Positions 1 to 7,984 of a DNA stretch of 64,000 bases are shown piece by piece. How positions within the stretch are numbered: position 1 is the stretch's first letter; every line of letters begins with the position of its first letter. Both the position numbers and the translations under genes were made by a program. Under the pieces are notes generated by a model. It was given only the letters and a program-made list of their open reading frames with translations, was not told the origin of the DNA and searched no databases. Origin of the DNA: Deltaproteobacteria bacterium (GTDB taxonomy: Bacteria; Myxococcota_A; UBA9042); the NCBI GenBank assembly GCA_020632665.1, contig JACKFC010000016.1:47615-111614 (forward strand), written 5' to 3'.

Positions 1-37
1 CGACGATGCAGACGCGCTTGGAGGTGGAGGTGGTCAT
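1..37 (-). CDS. 5' end of a divergent FAD/NAD-binding oxidoreductase-like gene (partial)
   Basis: Only the first 12 codons are in the window. Read leftward from an ATG at 37 the product begins MTTSTSKRVCIV, which looks like the first strand of a Rossmann fold (KRVCIVGAG type) as in flavin monooxygenases. A GAGGAG ribosome binding site lies just before the ATG. It is divergent from the TetR gene at 170 and shares the intergenic region holding two inverted repeats, so it is the probable target of that repressor. The function is inferred from 12 residues and the context, so it is weak. Confidence 0.4.
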   Translation of the reverse strand, partial: MTTSTSKRVCIV

Positions 38-83
38 GGCTGGGCTCCTCGTGGCTGGGTTGGTGTCGATTCGTTGGCCGAAG

Positions 84-127
84 CTTACGCCGTAAGGCGC
101 GTGACAGAGGTAGACTTACGGCATAAG
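84..127. promoter_or_regulatory. Two TetR-type operators
   Basis: CTTACGCCGTAAG (84-96) is a perfect 6+1+6 inverted repeat. CTTACGGCATAAG (115-127) is the same sequence with one arm mismatch. Their centres are 31 bp apart, about three helical turns. They sit in the intergenic region between the divergent oxidoreductase start (37) and the TetR ATG (170), where a local repressor would control both promoters. The operator role is inferred. Confidence 0.65.
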
Positions 128-169
128 GTTGTCAAGCGAATTGTCGCGCGGCGCGAGCGGAGATCTGCG

Positions 170-832
170 ATGGGCGAGGCGAAACGAGAGCGAGAGCGGC
201 CGCCGCTGAGCCAGGAGCGGGTGCTGCAAGCCGCCCTCGCGCTATGTGACGCCGAGGGGATCGCGAAGCTCTCGATGCGGCGGATCGCGCAGCGGCTGGG
301 GGTCGAGGCGATGTCGCTCTACCACCACGTCGCGAACAAGGACGCGATCTTGGACGGCCTGGTCGACGCGGTCTTCGCCGAGATCGCCCTGCCCCCGCGT
401 GGCGGCGGTGATTGGCGGGCGGCGCTGGCGTTGCGCTGCCATTCGGCGCGGGCGGTGCTGCTGCGGCACGGCTGGGCCGTCGGCCTGCTCGACTCGCGGC
501 GCAACCCCGGCCCGGCGACGATCCGCCACCACGACGCGGTGATCGGCTGCCTACGCGACGGCGGCTTCTCGCTGGTCGCGACGACCCACGCGTTCTCGAT
601 GATCGACAGCTACCTCTACGGCTTCGTGCTGCAAGAGCTGGCGCTGCCGATTCGGACGCCGGAAGACCTGGGCGAGGTCGCGAGTGATATCCTCGCGGCG
701 CTCCCGGTCGACGTGTTTCCGGCGTTTTCGGAGCTTGCGCGGCATACGCTCTCGCATGGTTGGGACGCCGACCGCGAGTTCGAGGTTGGGCTCAGCGCGG
801 TGCTGGGGGCGATCGCTTCGCTGGCGACGTGA
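170..832 (+). CDS. TetR family transcriptional regulator with TetR_C-like domain
   Basis: A 220-residue DNA-binding repressor. The N-terminal HTH is clear: after LSQERVLQAALALCDAEG comes LSMRRIAQRLGVEAMSLYHHV, the classic helix-turn-helix and recognition helix of TetR proteins. The following NKDAILDGLVDAVF and the length fit the subgroup with a tetracycline-repressor-type C-terminal ligand domain. The reading frame is open upstream to 74, but the ATG at 170 is preferred because the extra 32 residues precede the normal TetR N-terminus and would cover the operators at 84-127. It probably represses itself and the divergent oxidoreductase. The inducer is unknown. Confidence 0.9.
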   Translation: MGEAKRERERPPLSQERVLQAALALCDAEGIAKLSMRRIAQRLGVEAMSLYHHVANKDAILDGLVDAVFAEIALPPRGGGDWRAALALRCHSARAVLLRHGWAVGLLDSRRNPGPATIRHHDAVIGCLRDGGFSLVATTHAFSMIDSYLYGFVLQELALPIRTPEDLGEVASDILAALPVDVFPAFSELARHTLSHGWDADREFEVGLSAVLGAIASLAT

Positions 833-922
833 CCTCAGATTTCTGCGTCCGATCTGCGTCGGGATCCGTCTATCTTCTCGAACCCGCGGCGCGCCACGCG
901 TCGCACCACCCAGGAGCCCGTG

Positions 923-1420
923 ATGACCTCCCGCACCAGCGCGATCGCCTTCGCCCCGGCCATGCGGCCGCATATCGCCCTCGCCGTCTCGGACGTCGAC
1001 GCCGCCCGCACCTTCTACGAGACCTTGCTGCAGACCGCTCCGAGCAAGGTCCGCCCCGGCTACGTCAAGTTCGAGCCGGAGCTGCCGGCGCTCAACCTCA
1101 CGCTCAACCACGACCCCGAGCACGCCGGCCAGCGCGGCGCCGCCCACTTCGGTGTGCAGGTCCAATCGACCGACGCGGTCGCTGCGGCCACCGAGCGGCT
1201 GCAGGCCGCCGGGATGCAGGTCCTGGTCGAAGAGCAGACGACGTGCTGCTTCGCGGTGCAGGACAAGGTCTGGGCGATCGACCCGGACGGCCACCGCTGG
1301 GAGGTCTTCGTCGTGACCGACGCCGACGCGCCGGTCCACAGCCTGCCGGGCGCGGCGCGGCCGGACGCGTGCTGTGACACCGACCAAATGGCGGCGGCGA
1401 AGGCGGCGGCATGCTGCTAG
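923..1420 (+). CDS. arsI: ArsI/CadI-type VOC-fold metalloenzyme (C-As lyase like)
   Basis: A 165-residue glyoxalase/bleomycin-resistance (VOC) fold protein. MRPHIALAVSDVDAARTFY is the first VOC strand and helix. The family mark is TTCCFAVQDKVWAIDPDG, with a vicinal cysteine pair followed by the metal-ligand strand, as in ArsI, which cleaves the C-As bond of trivalent methylarsenicals, and in CadI. The C-terminus carries two further Cys pairs (ACCDTD and AACC). The ATG at 923 follows CAGGAG at a good distance; a GTG at 920 is the alternative start. The stop overlaps the next gene by 10 bp, so the two are translationally coupled. Subfamily assignment rests on the TCC motif. The true substrate, arsenic or another metal, is not shown. 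Confidence 0.82.
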   Translation: MTSRTSAIAFAPAMRPHIALAVSDVDAARTFYETLLQTAPSKVRPGYVKFEPELPALNLTLNHDPEHAGQRGAAHFGVQVQSTDAVAAATERLQAAGMQVLVEEQTTCCFAVQDKVWAIDPDGHRWEVFVVTDADAPVHSLPGAARPDACCDTDQMAAAKAAACC

Positions 1421-1971
1421 GCGCCGCGGAAGACGCCTACCGCTCGTTCGGCGGCACGCTGCGCGGATGGATCCGCCGGCGTGTCGCCGACGACGCGACC
1501 GCCGACGACCTGCTGCAGACCGTGCTGCTGCGCGTCCACGAGCGGCAGGGGCAGCTCGATGATCGCGAGCGGCTCGCGCCGTGGGTCTTTCGCATCGCCC
1601 GCAACGTCGTCGCGGACCACCATCGCGGCGCCAGACCGATGCTGGCGCTGGACGACGCCGACCCGACCGCAACGGCGATCGAGCCGGACGAGCCGGACGA
1701 GCTCGCTGGGCTGGCGCTCTGGTTGGCGTGGCAGATCGACACCCTGCCCGAGCACTACCGCGACGCACTGCGCCGGACCGAGCTGCAGGGCCAGACGATG
1801 GCCGAAGCTGCCGCGGCGCTCGGCCTCTCGGTGAGCGGCACGAAATCCCGCGTCCAGCGTGGCCGCGCCCTGCTCGCCGGCAAGCTGCGTCGCTGCTGCG
1901 AGGTCGAGCTCGACCACGCCGGCCGACCCGTCGACTACCGCGCCCTGCCCGGCGGCTGCGCCGACTGCTGA
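1411..1971 (+). CDS. ECF RNA polymerase sigma factor, SigZ-like, with Cys-rich tail
   Basis: A 186-residue sigma-70 family ECF factor. Region 2 is seen in ADDLLQTVLLRVHERQ and APWVFRIARNVVADHHR. Region 4 is in LPEHYRDALRRTELQGQTM and AAALGLSVSGTKSRVQRGRALL. The C-terminal tail RRCCEVELDHAGRPVDY ending GGCADC carries four cysteines, as in SigZ-like factors. It starts inside the arsI-like gene and so belongs to the same transcript. No anti-sigma gene follows, so the Cys-rich tail could itself sense metal or redox state; this is inference. Confidence 0.88.
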   Translation: MLLGAAEDAYRSFGGTLRGWIRRRVADDATADDLLQTVLLRVHERQGQLDDRERLAPWVFRIARNVVADHHRGARPMLALDDADPTATAIEPDEPDELAGLALWLAWQIDTLPEHYRDALRRTELQGQTMAEAAAALGLSVSGTKSRVQRGRALLAGKLRRCCEVELDHAGRPVDYRALPGGCADC

Positions 1972-2088
1972 GACTTCGCCGATTCTCGGACCCGCGTCGG
2001 TCGCGCTCGGCTTCGGTTCGCATTGCAGTTGCTCCACGCGGAAGCTAGGCTCGACGGCGACTTGCACCGATCGCACCGAGGACGCGCG

Positions 2089-2733
2089 ATGAACTGGCCC
2101 CGCTCGAAGTCACAGGTGCGGGCGCTCGCCGGCTGGAGCCTCGTGCTCTTCGCTGCGGCCTGCAACGAAGAACCCGCGGGCGGCACCAACGCGGGCGGCA
2201 GCTCCGCGACCAGTGACGGCGCGGCAGCAGACGTCGGGACCGTGGCCGACACCGGCGGGGGCGATGGGGTCATCGTCGACGCGGGCGCGGACTGCCCCGG
2301 CGGCGCCGGCTGCCCGTGCGCGGCCCACGGCGACTGCGACCTGCCGCTGTGCATCGTCGCGCCGGAGGGCGCGCGCTGCGCCCGCGCCTGCGTCGAGGCG
2401 TGCCCGGGCGGTCAGCGATGCGTGCTCTACAACGGCGGCGGGGTCGACGGTGCAACGATCTGCGCGCCGGCACACGGCCTCTCCTGCCGGCCGTGCGAAG
2501 TCGACGCGCAGTGCCGCACCGTCGGCGCCGAGGACGCAGCCTGCGTCAGCCAAGGCGCGAACGGCTCGTTCTGCGGCGTAGCCTGCCAAGCCGACGGCGA
2601 CTGTCCCGGCGAGATGGCCTGCAAGGACGCGCTCTCCTCGGCGGGCAAGCCGGTGCGCCAATGCGTGCCGGCCAAGGGTGCGTGCAGCTGCAGCAGCGGA
2701 GCGGTGGTCGACGGGGCGCAGACGGTGTGCTAG
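2089..2733 (+). CDS. Cys-rich lipoprotein, N-terminal part of a gene broken by an in-frame amber codon
   Basis: The start is the ATG at 2089, giving MNWPRSKSQVRALAGW followed by a hydrophobic stretch and a lipobox LFAAAC, so the product is an exported lipoprotein. An Asp/Gly/Ala linker and repeated Cys motifs (CPCAAHGDCDLPLC, CQADGDCPGEMAC) follow. It ends at TAG 2731-2733, but the same frame resumes directly with LADAQHAGRHC and runs into the Cys-rich frame at 2773. The 214-residue product is therefore best read as the head of one large protein. The stop is a mutation, a sequencing error or a read-through site. Confidence 0.75.
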   Translation: MNWPRSKSQVRALAGWSLVLFAAACNEEPAGGTNAGGSSATSDGAAADVGTVADTGGGDGVIVDAGADCPGGAGCPCAAHGDCDLPLCIVAPEGARCARACVEACPGGQRCVLYNGGGVDGATICAPAHGLSCRPCEVDAQCRTVGAEDAACVSQGANGSFCGVACQADGDCPGEMACKDALSSAGKPVRQCVPAKGACSCSSGAVVDGAQTVC

Positions 2734-2772
2734 CTCGCCGACGCGCAGCACGCGGGGCGGCATTGCGCCGGT

Positions 2773-5565
2773 GTGCGGCGTTGTGGGCCGGCCGGGCTGG
2801 GCGCCTGTGAGAAGGCCGACGGCGCCGCGCAATGCGTCGACGAGGCGTGCTTGCAGGGCGCAAAGCCGGGGAATCCGCCGGTCGCGGACGGCAGCTCGTG
2901 CAGCGACGGGCAGATCTGCACCACGCCCGACGTGTGCAGCGGCGGCACCTGCACGCCCGGCGCCTGGCAATGCGAGTGCACCAAGAATTCGGATTGCAAG
3001 GACGATGGCGACCTCTGCAACGGCAAGCCGGCCTGCGACACCTCCTCGGGCGTCGGCGTCTGCAAGGTGCCTGCGGGCAGCGCCGTGGTCTGCGACACCA
3101 GCCTCGATGGGCCCTGCGTCGCCACGCTCTGCGACCCGGACACCGGCACCTGCAGCCAGACGCCGAAGAAGCTCGACACCCCATGCGACGACGGCCAGAA
3201 CCGCACCGACGGTGACACCTGCGACGGCCTTGGGGTGTGCGTGCCGGGTACCGACGTCTGCTCGTGCCAGGTCGACGCCGACTGCAAGCAGGATGGCGAC
3301 CTCTGCAACGGTTCGAAATATTGCGACAAGTCCGATTCTCCGCCGATCTGCAAGGTGAACCCCGCGACCGTCGTCGTCTGCGACACCAGCAAGGACACGC
3401 CCTGCCGCAGCACGAGCTGCATCCCGACCACCGGGCTGTGTGTCTCGATCGACGCCGACGACGGCGCCCTGTGTGACGACGGCGTCAACTGCACGGCCAA
3501 CGACGCCTGCAAGGGCGGCCAGTGCACGCCGGGCAGCTATGTTTGCGGCTGCCAGCACGACGCCGATTGCGTCGCCAAAGACGACGGCAACCTCTGCAAC
3601 GGCACGCTTTACTGCGACAAGGCGAGCGGCAGCTGCAAGCCCAACGCGTCGACGGTGGTGCAATGCCCGGCGGTCGACGACACCGCCTGCGCGCAGAACC
3701 TCTGCCAGCCCAAGACCGGCAGCTGCGTGGTGACCGAGCTCAACGCCGGCAAGGCGTGCGACGACGGCTCACCGTGCACCGTCGGCGAGGTGTGCGAAAA
3801 GGGCGTCTGTGGGCCGGGCGCGGAGGTCGGCTGCCCGTGCAAGAGCGATTTGGACTGCGCCGACAAGGAGGATGGCAACCTCTGCAACGGCACGCTGTTC
3901 TGCAACAAGGCCGCCGGCAAATGCGAGGTCGACCCGACCAGCGTGGTGAGCTGCCCGACCGCCGGCGACACCGCTTGCGCCAAGAACGTCTGCAACCCCA
4001 AGACCGGCGCGTGCGGCTTGGCCGCGGTGAAGGCGGGGGCGCCTTGCAGCGACGCGTCGGCTTGTACCGTGGGCGATGTCTGCGGCAAGGGCGCGTGCGT
4101 ACCAGGGCCGAACGCCTGCCCGTGCCAGACCGACGGCGACTGCGCCGGTAAGGACGACGGCGACCTCTGCAACGGGACGCTGTTCTGCGACAAGGCCAAC
4201 GCCTCGTGCGTGCTGAACCCGGCGACGGTGGTGAGTTGCCCGAGCGCGAACGACACCGCGTGCAGCAAGAACCGCTGCGCGCCGGCGACCGGGTTGTGCG
4301 CGATGACGGCCGAGCCCAACGCCAAGGCCTGCGACGACGGCAGCCCGTGCTCGACCGAGGCGGTCTGCGTCGACGGCGAGTGCAAGGCCAAGGGCCTGCT
4401 CGGCTGCGACGACGGCCAGGTCTGCACCGACGACAGCTGCGACCCGAAGATCGGCTGCGTCCACGTCGCCAATACCGCTCCCTGCCCCGACAACGAGGTC
4501 TGCACGATCGACGAGGTCTGCGTCGAGCTGGTCTGCACGACCAAGCAGAACCCGTGTGACGACGGCAACACCTGCACCACCGACAGCTGCAAGAACGGGG
4601 TCGGCTGCGAGCACGCGGCGGTGGGCGACGGCACCGGCTGCGACGACGGCGACGCCTGCACGAGCACGGACCTTTGCGCCGCGGGGGCGTGCAAGCCTGG
4701 CAAGGCGAAGGAGTGCGTCGACGACCGGGTCTGCACCGTCGATTCGTGCGATCCGAAGACCGGCAAATGTGTCTGGGCGACCCTGAACAAGAACGACCAA
4801 TGTGGGCCGCAGGTCTTCGATCGCTGCTTCGGTACGACGTGCCTCAACGACATCAACGAGCGCCGGGTGGTCTGGGTTCCCGGCGGCAAGACGGCGGTCG
4901 GTGCCTCTTCGAAGAAGTATCCATACAACCAAGCGTGGCTGCAGCCCTCGTTCATCGCCACGGTCTCGGGCTACTACATCCTGCAGGCCGAGGTCGACAT
5001 CGGCTGGTACAAGCTGTGCCAGGCGTCTGGAGCCTGCAGCGCGCCGAGCTGCAGCTGGGCGGCGTACAGCGACGCGCATCCGGCGCGCTGCATCAGCCGG
5101 GCGCAGGCCGAAGCGTTCTGTGCCTGCCAAGCGAGGTGCCGGGCACTTCGACGAAAACTCGACACCCCCCGCCGAAGCGCAAACCCCTCCGCCGGCGCCG
5201 CCCGTGGCGTGCCCAGCCTCCACGAATTCTCCCTCAACCCCCACGTCCAGCAAGACCGACCCGACCAGAGCGAGGCGCCCCCCGCCGTCAACAACGCAGC
5301 GAAGGGCTACAACGCCAACGTCCGCCAGAACATCGCCGGCAGCCGCCGATGCGCCTCACCCGCCTCGTCGGCCAACAACGCCATCGCCTCCGCAGCCGCC
5401 TCGCGCCACGCGATCTCCAGCGCCCGCAGCTTCGCCCGCAGCTCCTGCCGCGCCGGCTTGTCGACGCTGTGCACCGACGGCGCCCGCGACCGCTTGCCCT
5501 TCACCCGCCCGAACGGGTCCTGCGCCAGCACGGCCGCCACGCCCAGCGGTCGTCGGCCATGCTGA
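2773..5565 (+). CDS. Cys-rich repeat protein with truncated formylglycine-enzyme-like domain (C-terminal part of the broken gene)
   Basis: The frame is continuous with 2089-2733 apart from the TAG. Codons up to about 5130 are genuine. They hold five ~100-residue repeats marked by C.C..D.DC....DGDLCNG..YCDK and closed by CDDG..C, then three shorter CDDG.VCT.DSC repeats. A domain with VVWVPGGKTAVGASS and CISRAQAEAFCACQ follows, resembling the start of the FGE-sulfatase/SUMF1 fold. Where RLPTEAEWE-type sequence would be expected, the RAYT inverted repeat begins at 5134. Residues coded after about 5130 are transposon sequence read antisense. Such proteins are typical secreted products of myxobacteria-like lineages. 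The gene is truncated and probably non-functional. Confidence 0.7.
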   Translation: MRRCGPAGLGACEKADGAAQCVDEACLQGAKPGNPPVADGSSCSDGQICTTPDVCSGGTCTPGAWQCECTKNSDCKDDGDLCNGKPACDTSSGVGVCKVPAGSAVVCDTSLDGPCVATLCDPDTGTCSQTPKKLDTPCDDGQNRTDGDTCDGLGVCVPGTDVCSCQVDADCKQDGDLCNGSKYCDKSDSPPICKVNPATVVVCDTSKDTPCRSTSCIPTTGLCVSIDADDGALCDDGVNCTANDACKGGQCTPGSYVCGCQHDADCVAKDDGNLCNGTLYCDKASGSCKPNASTVVQCPAVDDTACAQNLCQPKTGSCVVTELNAGKACDDGSPCTVGEVCEKGVCGPGAEVGCPCKSDLDCADKEDGNLCNGTLFCNKAAGKCEVDPTSVVSCPTAGDTACAKNVCNPKTGACGLAAVKAGAPCSDASACTVGDVCGKGACVPGPNACPCQTDGDCAGKDDGDLCNGTLFCDKANASCVLNPATVVSCPSANDTACSKNRCAPATGLCAMTAEPNAKACDDGSPCSTEAVCVDGECKAKGLLGCDDGQVCTDDSCDPKIGCVHVANTAPCPDNEVCTIDEVCVELVCTTKQNPCDDGNTCTTDSCKNGVGCEHAAVGDGTGCDDGDACTSTDLCAAGACKPGKAKECVDDRVCTVDSCDPKTGKCVWATLNKNDQCGPQVFDRCFGTTCLNDINERRVVWVPGGKTAVGASSKKYPYNQAWLQPSFIATVSGYYILQAEVDIGWYKLCQASGACSAPSCSWAAYSDAHPARCISRAQAEAFCACQARCRALRRKLDTPRRSANPSAGAARGVPSLHEFSLNPHVQQDRPDQSEAPPAVNNAAKGYNANVRQNIAGSRRCASPASSANNAIASAAASRHAISSARSFARSSCRAGLSTLCTDGARDRLPFTRPNGSCASTAATPSGRRPC
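5134..5154. repeat. Left terminal inverted repeat of the RAYT element
   Basis: REP-like 21-mer with an internal perfect palindrome GTGCCGGGCAC. It is the exact reverse complement of 37718-37738. Bases 5155-5306, between it and the transposase stop, hold no gene I can support. Confidence 0.8.
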
Positions 5566-6050
5566 CGGCGCTCCACGTCGGCTTCCGCCTCGACCTCCGC
5601 GATCATCTCCCGAACCTGCTGCCGCCACTCATGCTCCGGATCGTCCTGCCAGCACGGAAGCACCGTCATCTCGATCAGGTACGTCGTCGTGAAAGCGGCC
5701 AAATCCTCGACGAAGTTCTTCCGCCGGCGGGCGTAGTAAAGCTCGGTCCGCCGAATCCACTTGCCGAAGATCTGCTCGCCGTCCCGCAGCCACCGCAGCG
5801 ACGACGCCCCCGGCCAATCCGCGACCTTCGCGACCAGATTCTCCTTGACCCCGTGCGCGATGATGTAGCGCAGGCGGAAGAGCTGCGACGCCCGATCAGC
5901 AGTGATCGGGATCGAGCGAAAGCGCCGCGACCACATCGCGCCGTCGCGGTCGTTGACGATGTTGAGCTCCCTCGAGACGTTGGTGTTGAGCAAGCACATG
6001 AACTTGCTCAGGGTCGGGCTATCCGGCACCGAGATGAGCAGGTGATAGTG
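5307..6050 (-). pseudogene. REP-associated tyrosine transposase, C-terminal half (split by prophage)
   Basis: Read leftward, the frame is open from the phage junction at about 6050: HYHLLISVPDSPTLSKFM, then RELNIVNDRDGAMWSRRF, ITADRASQLFRLRYIIAHGV, GWP-like DWPGASSLRWLRDGE and an Arg/Glu-rich C-terminal helix region. This is the Y1 (HUH, IS200-like) transposase family. The HUH pair H-Y-H lies exactly at the junction, and the N-terminal ~60 residues are 31 kb away at 37270-37456. Joined, the protein would be about 305 residues. A GTG at 6029 gives the longest independent frame but has no native start context. Confidence 0.85.
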
Positions 6051-6052
6051 GT
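6040..6052. other. attL (left prophage junction core)
   Basis: AGGTGATAGTGGT here matches AGGTGGTAGTGGT at 37269-37281 with one mismatch. On the minus strand both encode the HYH codons of the split transposase. Host transposase sequence lies to the left and phage sequence to the right. Confidence 0.75.
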
Positions 6053-6535
6053 ACCACAGTCAACATCCCACAAGGCATGGAGCAAGGGCGAGCGGAGCCC
6101 ATCGTGGGCTGCCAGATGGCTGCAAGGGGGCCGCAACGGTCTGCAATGGTTCGGGATCACGAGAGTATCCTCGATCGATCGCCCATGATCACCTCAGCAC
6201 GATCATCATGACCGGGATCAGCCAAGTCACTGTTCATGCTTAGTTTCCTCTCTGCGTCGGCTAGGGTGGTGGTCACAGAGGCCAACTCGCCGTCAGGCAC
6301 CGCTGGCAACTTTCTTCGCAGGGGAATTTCTGCACTCTTATGGATCAGCCACACCCCAGAAGCGCAACACTGCTCGCTGTTCCATTTTGGATCACGGGGG
6401 GTTACGGGGCAAGAAGCTTGGAGCCTAAGCAAATTTCCCTCTTGCCAAGGGGCGAAGGTGACCCCAGCGTTGGGTCATCACTCTTGGAGGAGAACTCCTC
6501 GCCGACGCAGGGCCGAGGGGCAGAGGAGGATCGAG
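6053..6535. other. Phage left-end region without a supported gene
   Basis: Open frames here (for example the upstream extension of the next gene from 6236, or 6157-6432 on the minus strand) have no ribosome site and non-protein-like composition. The region probably carries the rightward promoter for the cargo genes that start at 6536 and the phage arm of attL. No clear promoter boxes could be assigned. Confidence 0.5.
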
Positions 6536-6970
6536 ATGGACATCAGGGATCAGCAAGCAGTGCTCTGGTTCGACGAGTGGATCTGGCTTGATGACCAGAG
6601 CACGAACACCTGGGCGCACACATGGCGGCTGCCGCCTGAGAAGTGGCTCAACTTGGGCAACTCGGTTCAAGCTCAGTTCATCTTCGACTACTGGGCCAGT
6701 GGCCCTGGCGCCGGCAACCTGAACATCGGCATCGAGCAGTCGCCTCATCGAACCTTGGACGACGACTGCTGGCATTGGCTGATCTACCCGTCGAACTTCG
6801 CCCTGAGTCGGATCGACGACTCGGTGGGGCGGATCGTGGGACAGGACGGTTCGCCCTACGACAACTACCCCCGTGGCTGGGGACGGGTGATGGTAAAGAA
6901 CAGCGCCACGACCCCGAACGACTGGGCCGTGATCCGCCTACGTTGCTCCGTGCGGCTTCTCCCGGCCTGA
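6536..6970 (+). CDS. Cargo protein P1, first of three paralogues, function unknown
   Basis: The ATG at 6536 has a strong GAGGAGG ribosome site; the longer frame from 6236 is rejected. The 144-residue product has no signal peptide or membrane segment. It shares with the next two genes the order AVLWFDEWIWLDDQST, then KWLNLGNSVQAQFIFDYWASGPGAG, then YPRGWGRVMVKNS, then a hydrophobic terminal strand IRLRCSVRLL. The alternating hydrophobic pattern suggests an all-beta sandwich. The paralogues lie head to tail with 20-40 bp gaps, reading against the rest of the phage, so this is a cargo (moron) unit. Family not recognised. Confidence 0.75.
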   Translation: MDIRDQQAVLWFDEWIWLDDQSTNTWAHTWRLPPEKWLNLGNSVQAQFIFDYWASGPGAGNLNIGIEQSPHRTLDDDCWHWLIYPSNFALSRIDDSVGRIVGQDGSPYDNYPRGWGRVMVKNSATTPNDWAVIRLRCSVRLLPA

Positions 6971-7009
6971 GCGAGCACCTCAAACGACGCATTACCGAGA
7001 GGCAAAGGC

Positions 7010-7426
7010 ATGAAGACCCTACTCTGGTTCGACCGCTACTTCCCATTGGACGACAACTCCACAGCGTCCGACGGCAACATCTTCAAGCTACCATCGTTCG
7101 AGTACCTCGATTTCGGTGACGCCAACCAAGCGTACATGACGATCGAGTACTGGGCGATGGGTATTGGAGCTGCGACCACGGAAGTCATGCTCCAGCGCTC
7201 CGCTGCCCGAGAGGACAACGACGACGCCTTCGAAGACATGATGACCACGGCGCTCGCTCTGACTCGGGGGCACGGTGTGCACAGCGTCTCCTTCGGTGCC
7301 GATGGTGCTGCGGGCAACAAGTATCCCCGAGGCATCGGGCGGTTCGTTGCGACCAATACCTCGACCACTCCCGGGGAGTTCGCAGGTGTCCGACTCCGCA
7401 TCTCGGTGGCCATGGTGGACGGCTAG
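7010..7426 (+). CDS. Cargo protein P2, paralogue of P1, function unknown
   Basis: 138 residues, starting at MKTLLWFDRYFPLDDNST with the ribosome site GAGAGG a few bases upstream. Conserved with its neighbours: EYLDFGDANQAYMTIEYWA, G.GA, then KYPRGIGRFVATNTSTTPG and the closing strand GVRLRISVAMV. It has no Cys and no export signal. Predicted beta-rich by eye. The spacing of 39 bp after P1 and 21 bp before P3 indicates one transcript. Confidence 0.78.
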   Translation: MKTLLWFDRYFPLDDNSTASDGNIFKLPSFEYLDFGDANQAYMTIEYWAMGIGAATTEVMLQRSAAREDNDDAFEDMMTTALALTRGHGVHSVSFGADGAAGNKYPRGIGRFVATNTSTTPGEFAGVRLRISVAMVDG

Positions 7427-7447
7427 GCCGACCAGAGGAGAAAAGCG

Positions 7448-7930
7448 ATGAACACTCAGTCCCGACTTCTCATGAACAACACGCCACCGATGTCTGGCCC
7501 GGGCAGTATGCAACTGTGGTTCGCCACGTCGATCTGCCTCGACTCCGACTCCGGCTACCAAGCCAACGAGTGGTTCAACCTCGAAGGCGAGTACATCGAG
7601 TTCGGCACGGCCAACCAGGCGTCGTTCTCCGTGGAAGTGATCGCCACTGGTGCCGGTGCACCGGATGTCGAACTCTACTTCGAGCGAACGCAGCTCGCAG
7701 AGGGCGACCAGGAAGAGTTCGAGTACATGAACCCGGCTGCGATCTCGCTCACGCAAGGTCACCAGTGGATCAAGCGGATCTTCGGGCGCACGCCCACGAC
7801 CGCTGGCGACCTGAACCCCCGTGGTGCGGGTCGTATCCACCTGATCAACACTTCAGCCACGGATGCGGTGTTCATCACGATCCGGGTCTGGGTGGCGTTG
7901 TCCAAGTACGAGCGTCGTGGTGGTCGGTAG
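7448..7930 (+). CDS. Cargo protein P3, paralogue of P1 and P2, function unknown
   Basis: 160 residues with an AGGAG ribosome site. It has a 22-residue N-terminal extension relative to P2, then the shared core: MQLWFATSICLDSDSG, EWFNLEGEYIEFGTANQASF, TGAGAPDVELYFERTQ, NPRGAGRIHLINTS and the final strand ITIRVWVALS. The Arg-rich tail YERRGGR is unique. The three proteins could form hetero-oligomers, be substrates of the protease encoded next, or be virion decorations. None of these can be decided from sequence. Confidence 0.78.
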   Translation: MNTQSRLLMNNTPPMSGPGSMQLWFATSICLDSDSGYQANEWFNLEGEYIEFGTANQASFSVEVIATGAGAPDVELYFERTQLAEGDQEEFEYMNPAAISLTQGHQWIKRIFGRTPTTAGDLNPRGAGRIHLINTSATDAVFITIRVWVALSKYERRGGR

Positions 7931-7984
7931 GGGGCCTCCTTGCCTCCCTACGGAAGCCAACTGCAAGTGAGAACGGAGTAAACG

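Noticed and set aside
551..2023. 490-residue minus-strand frame across TetR, arsI and sigma genes
   Set aside because: Arg/Gly-rich composition typical of antisense frames in GC-rich DNA; overlaps three well supported plus-strand genes.
3609..5253. Long minus-strand frames opposite the Cys-rich repeat gene
   Set aside because: The plus strand has regular Cys repeats of a known style; the minus frames are shadows that stay open because of repetitive GC-rich codons.
6236..6535. 100-residue N-terminal extension of the P1 gene
   Set aside because: No ribosome site, non-protein-like composition, and the paralogues begin at the position equal to the ATG at 6536.
6536..7930. Bacterial gasdermin-type substrates of the adjacent protease
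   Set aside because: The three proteins are too short (138-160 residues) and lack the hydrophobic N-terminal pattern; only the general protease-substrate idea is kept as a hypothesis.
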